From assembly GCA_017881705.1 (NCBI GenBank), contig JADGQP010000016.1:1-6734 (forward strand): DNA of 6,734 nt, written 5' to 3'. The position numbers and the translations under genes are program-made. This document shows positions 6,051-6,734 of the stretch, one piece after another. Positions within the stretch are counted from its first letter, which is position 1. The number at the start of each line of letters is the position of its first letter. The DNA is from Christensenellaceae bacterium. GTDB lineage: Bacteria > Bacillota > Clostridia > Christensenellales > Aristaeellaceae. The notes below the pieces were generated by a model. That model saw nothing but the letters and a program-made list of their open reading frames with translations, was not told the DNA's origin and did no database searches.

Positions 6051-6734
6051 GGCGTAGCGCCCCCTTCCGTGGTAACGGCATCCTTATGGTAATATGTTCT
6101 AAGCGTGGGGATTACGTCGTACGTGGCGCCAGGCGTCAGCAGATCCGCCATAAACACGGAGGGTACGGTGGAAAGCGGGGCGAGGGTTACCGACGGCTGG
6201 GACGCGTCGTTGAGCAGCGTTTCACGGGCGGTCATCTCGCGGTCGTAACGTGCCGCTTCTCCGGTGACGATGGATAGCGCTGCGCTGCCGCCAGCCATGT
6301 TCATGGGGCCGTACAGCGTGGCATCGGACGGCTTATACCCCAGGCAACCCGTGAGAAACAGGCAGGCGGAAAATACGATGAACCCGCGGCGCGCAGCGGG
6401 AGCGGGCGCGAGTTCCGGCTTGCCCAACATTTCACGGCGGCGTGCCAGAAAGCCCAGCATATAGGTTTCGTACAAAAGGAACAGGGTCACGAAGCTGAAA
6501 TAGTACGTATCCGCGGTGCGATCGCCGCCCAAAAACACACCCGCATACAGAGGCGGCGTAAGCTGTGCGCAAAACAGGCACGCGCTGATGATCAGCGTAA
6601 GCGCCGGATGGCGGAACGTAAACCCGCTGCCCTTGGCAAGCCGCCATAAAAGCGGCGCGAGCATCAGCCCAACCGCCAGCACGGGCAGCGTTGTGTATTG
6701 GCCGAGCAAGGCCACTCCGTAGTACAGCGACTGC
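6047..6734 (-). CDS. DUF6056-like polytopic membrane protein, C-terminal part (N-terminus outside the window)
   Basis: The frame is open from the right window edge and gives 228 residues before a TGA at 6049-6047. The start lies outside the window. An in-frame GTG at 6715 is not needed as a start, because the frame upstream of it is open and its residues (QSLYYG) align with the downstream paralogue. Hydrophobic segments lie near residues 14-32, 43-58, 76-96 and 116-132 of the fragment, followed by a polar tail of about 95 residues. The tail carries YGPxNMAGG (141-149), LLNDASQPSVTL (173-184) and PSVFM (191-195). The block LFCAQLTPPLYAG (53-65) precedes the third segment. All these blocks recur in the next gene, so the two are tandem paralogues. 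By family resemblance it is a DUF6056/GT-C-like integral membrane protein; a role in transferring a lipid-linked sugar or building a surface polymer is inference. Its stop overlaps the start of the next gene, suggesting co-translation. Confidence 0.72.
   Translation of the reverse strand, partial: QSLYYGVALLGQYTTLPVLAVGLMLAPLLWRLAKGSGFTFRHPALTLIISACLFCAQLTPPLYAGVFLGGDRTADTYYFSFVTLFLLYETYMLGFLARRREMLGKPELAPAPAARRGFIVFSACLFLTGCLGYKPSDATLYGPMNMAGGSAALSIVTGEAARYDREMTARETLLNDASQPSVTLAPLSTVPSVFMADLLTPGATYDVIPTLRTYYHKDAVTTEGGATP
6060..6066 (-). promoter_or_regulatory. Ribosome binding site of the second DUF6056-like gene
   Basis: AAGGGGG reads on the minus strand inside the last codons of the preceding gene. 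It lies 9 nt before the GTG at 6050 and 12 nt before the ATG at 6047. The shorter spacing slightly favours the GTG start, but the choice changes only one residue. Confidence 0.5.

Overview
The window is one compact block of seven genes, all on the minus strand and all read from high to low coordinates. It has GC-rich third codon positions, Shine-Dalgarno (SD) sites of the AGGAG/AAGGGGG type, and gene junctions that overlap or nearly touch. Both edges cut a gene. It is clearly bacterial. GC-rich codon use, polytopic DUF6056-like membrane proteins and a LuxE/LuxC/ACP/ligase set would fit a GC-rich Bacillota (Clostridia) genome, but this assignment is only an inference from gene content.

In transcription order, the right half (6734 to 4554) holds two tandem paralogous polytopic membrane proteins, the first truncated at its N-terminus by the window edge. 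Both resemble DUF6056/GT-C-like proteins, a type usually seen with cell-surface glycan genes. The left half (4552 to 1) holds a five-gene fatty-acyl cassette: a FabG-like short-chain dehydrogenase (SDR), a stand-alone acyl carrier protein, an AMP-forming acyl ligase, a LuxE-type acyl-protein synthetase, and a LuxC-type acyl reductase cut by the left edge.

The likely logic is that the ligase activates a carboxylic acid and loads it on the dedicated carrier protein. LuxE takes an acyl group onto a C-terminal cysteine and passes it to LuxC, which reduces it with NADPH to an aldehyde. The SDR works on a 3-oxo/3-hydroxy or aldehyde/alcohol step. No luciferase genes (luxAB) and no luxD are present, so bioluminescence is not indicated. 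The membrane partners point to modification of a surface glycan or lipid, but the substrate and product cannot be read from the sequence.

Spacing supports one operon: the junctions are a 4-nt (or 1-nt) overlap, a 1-nt gap, a 35-nt gap, then overlaps of 17 (or 14), 8 and 14 nt. No promoter, terminator, RNA gene, mobile element or repeat array was seen, and no stretch over 300 nt lacks a gene.
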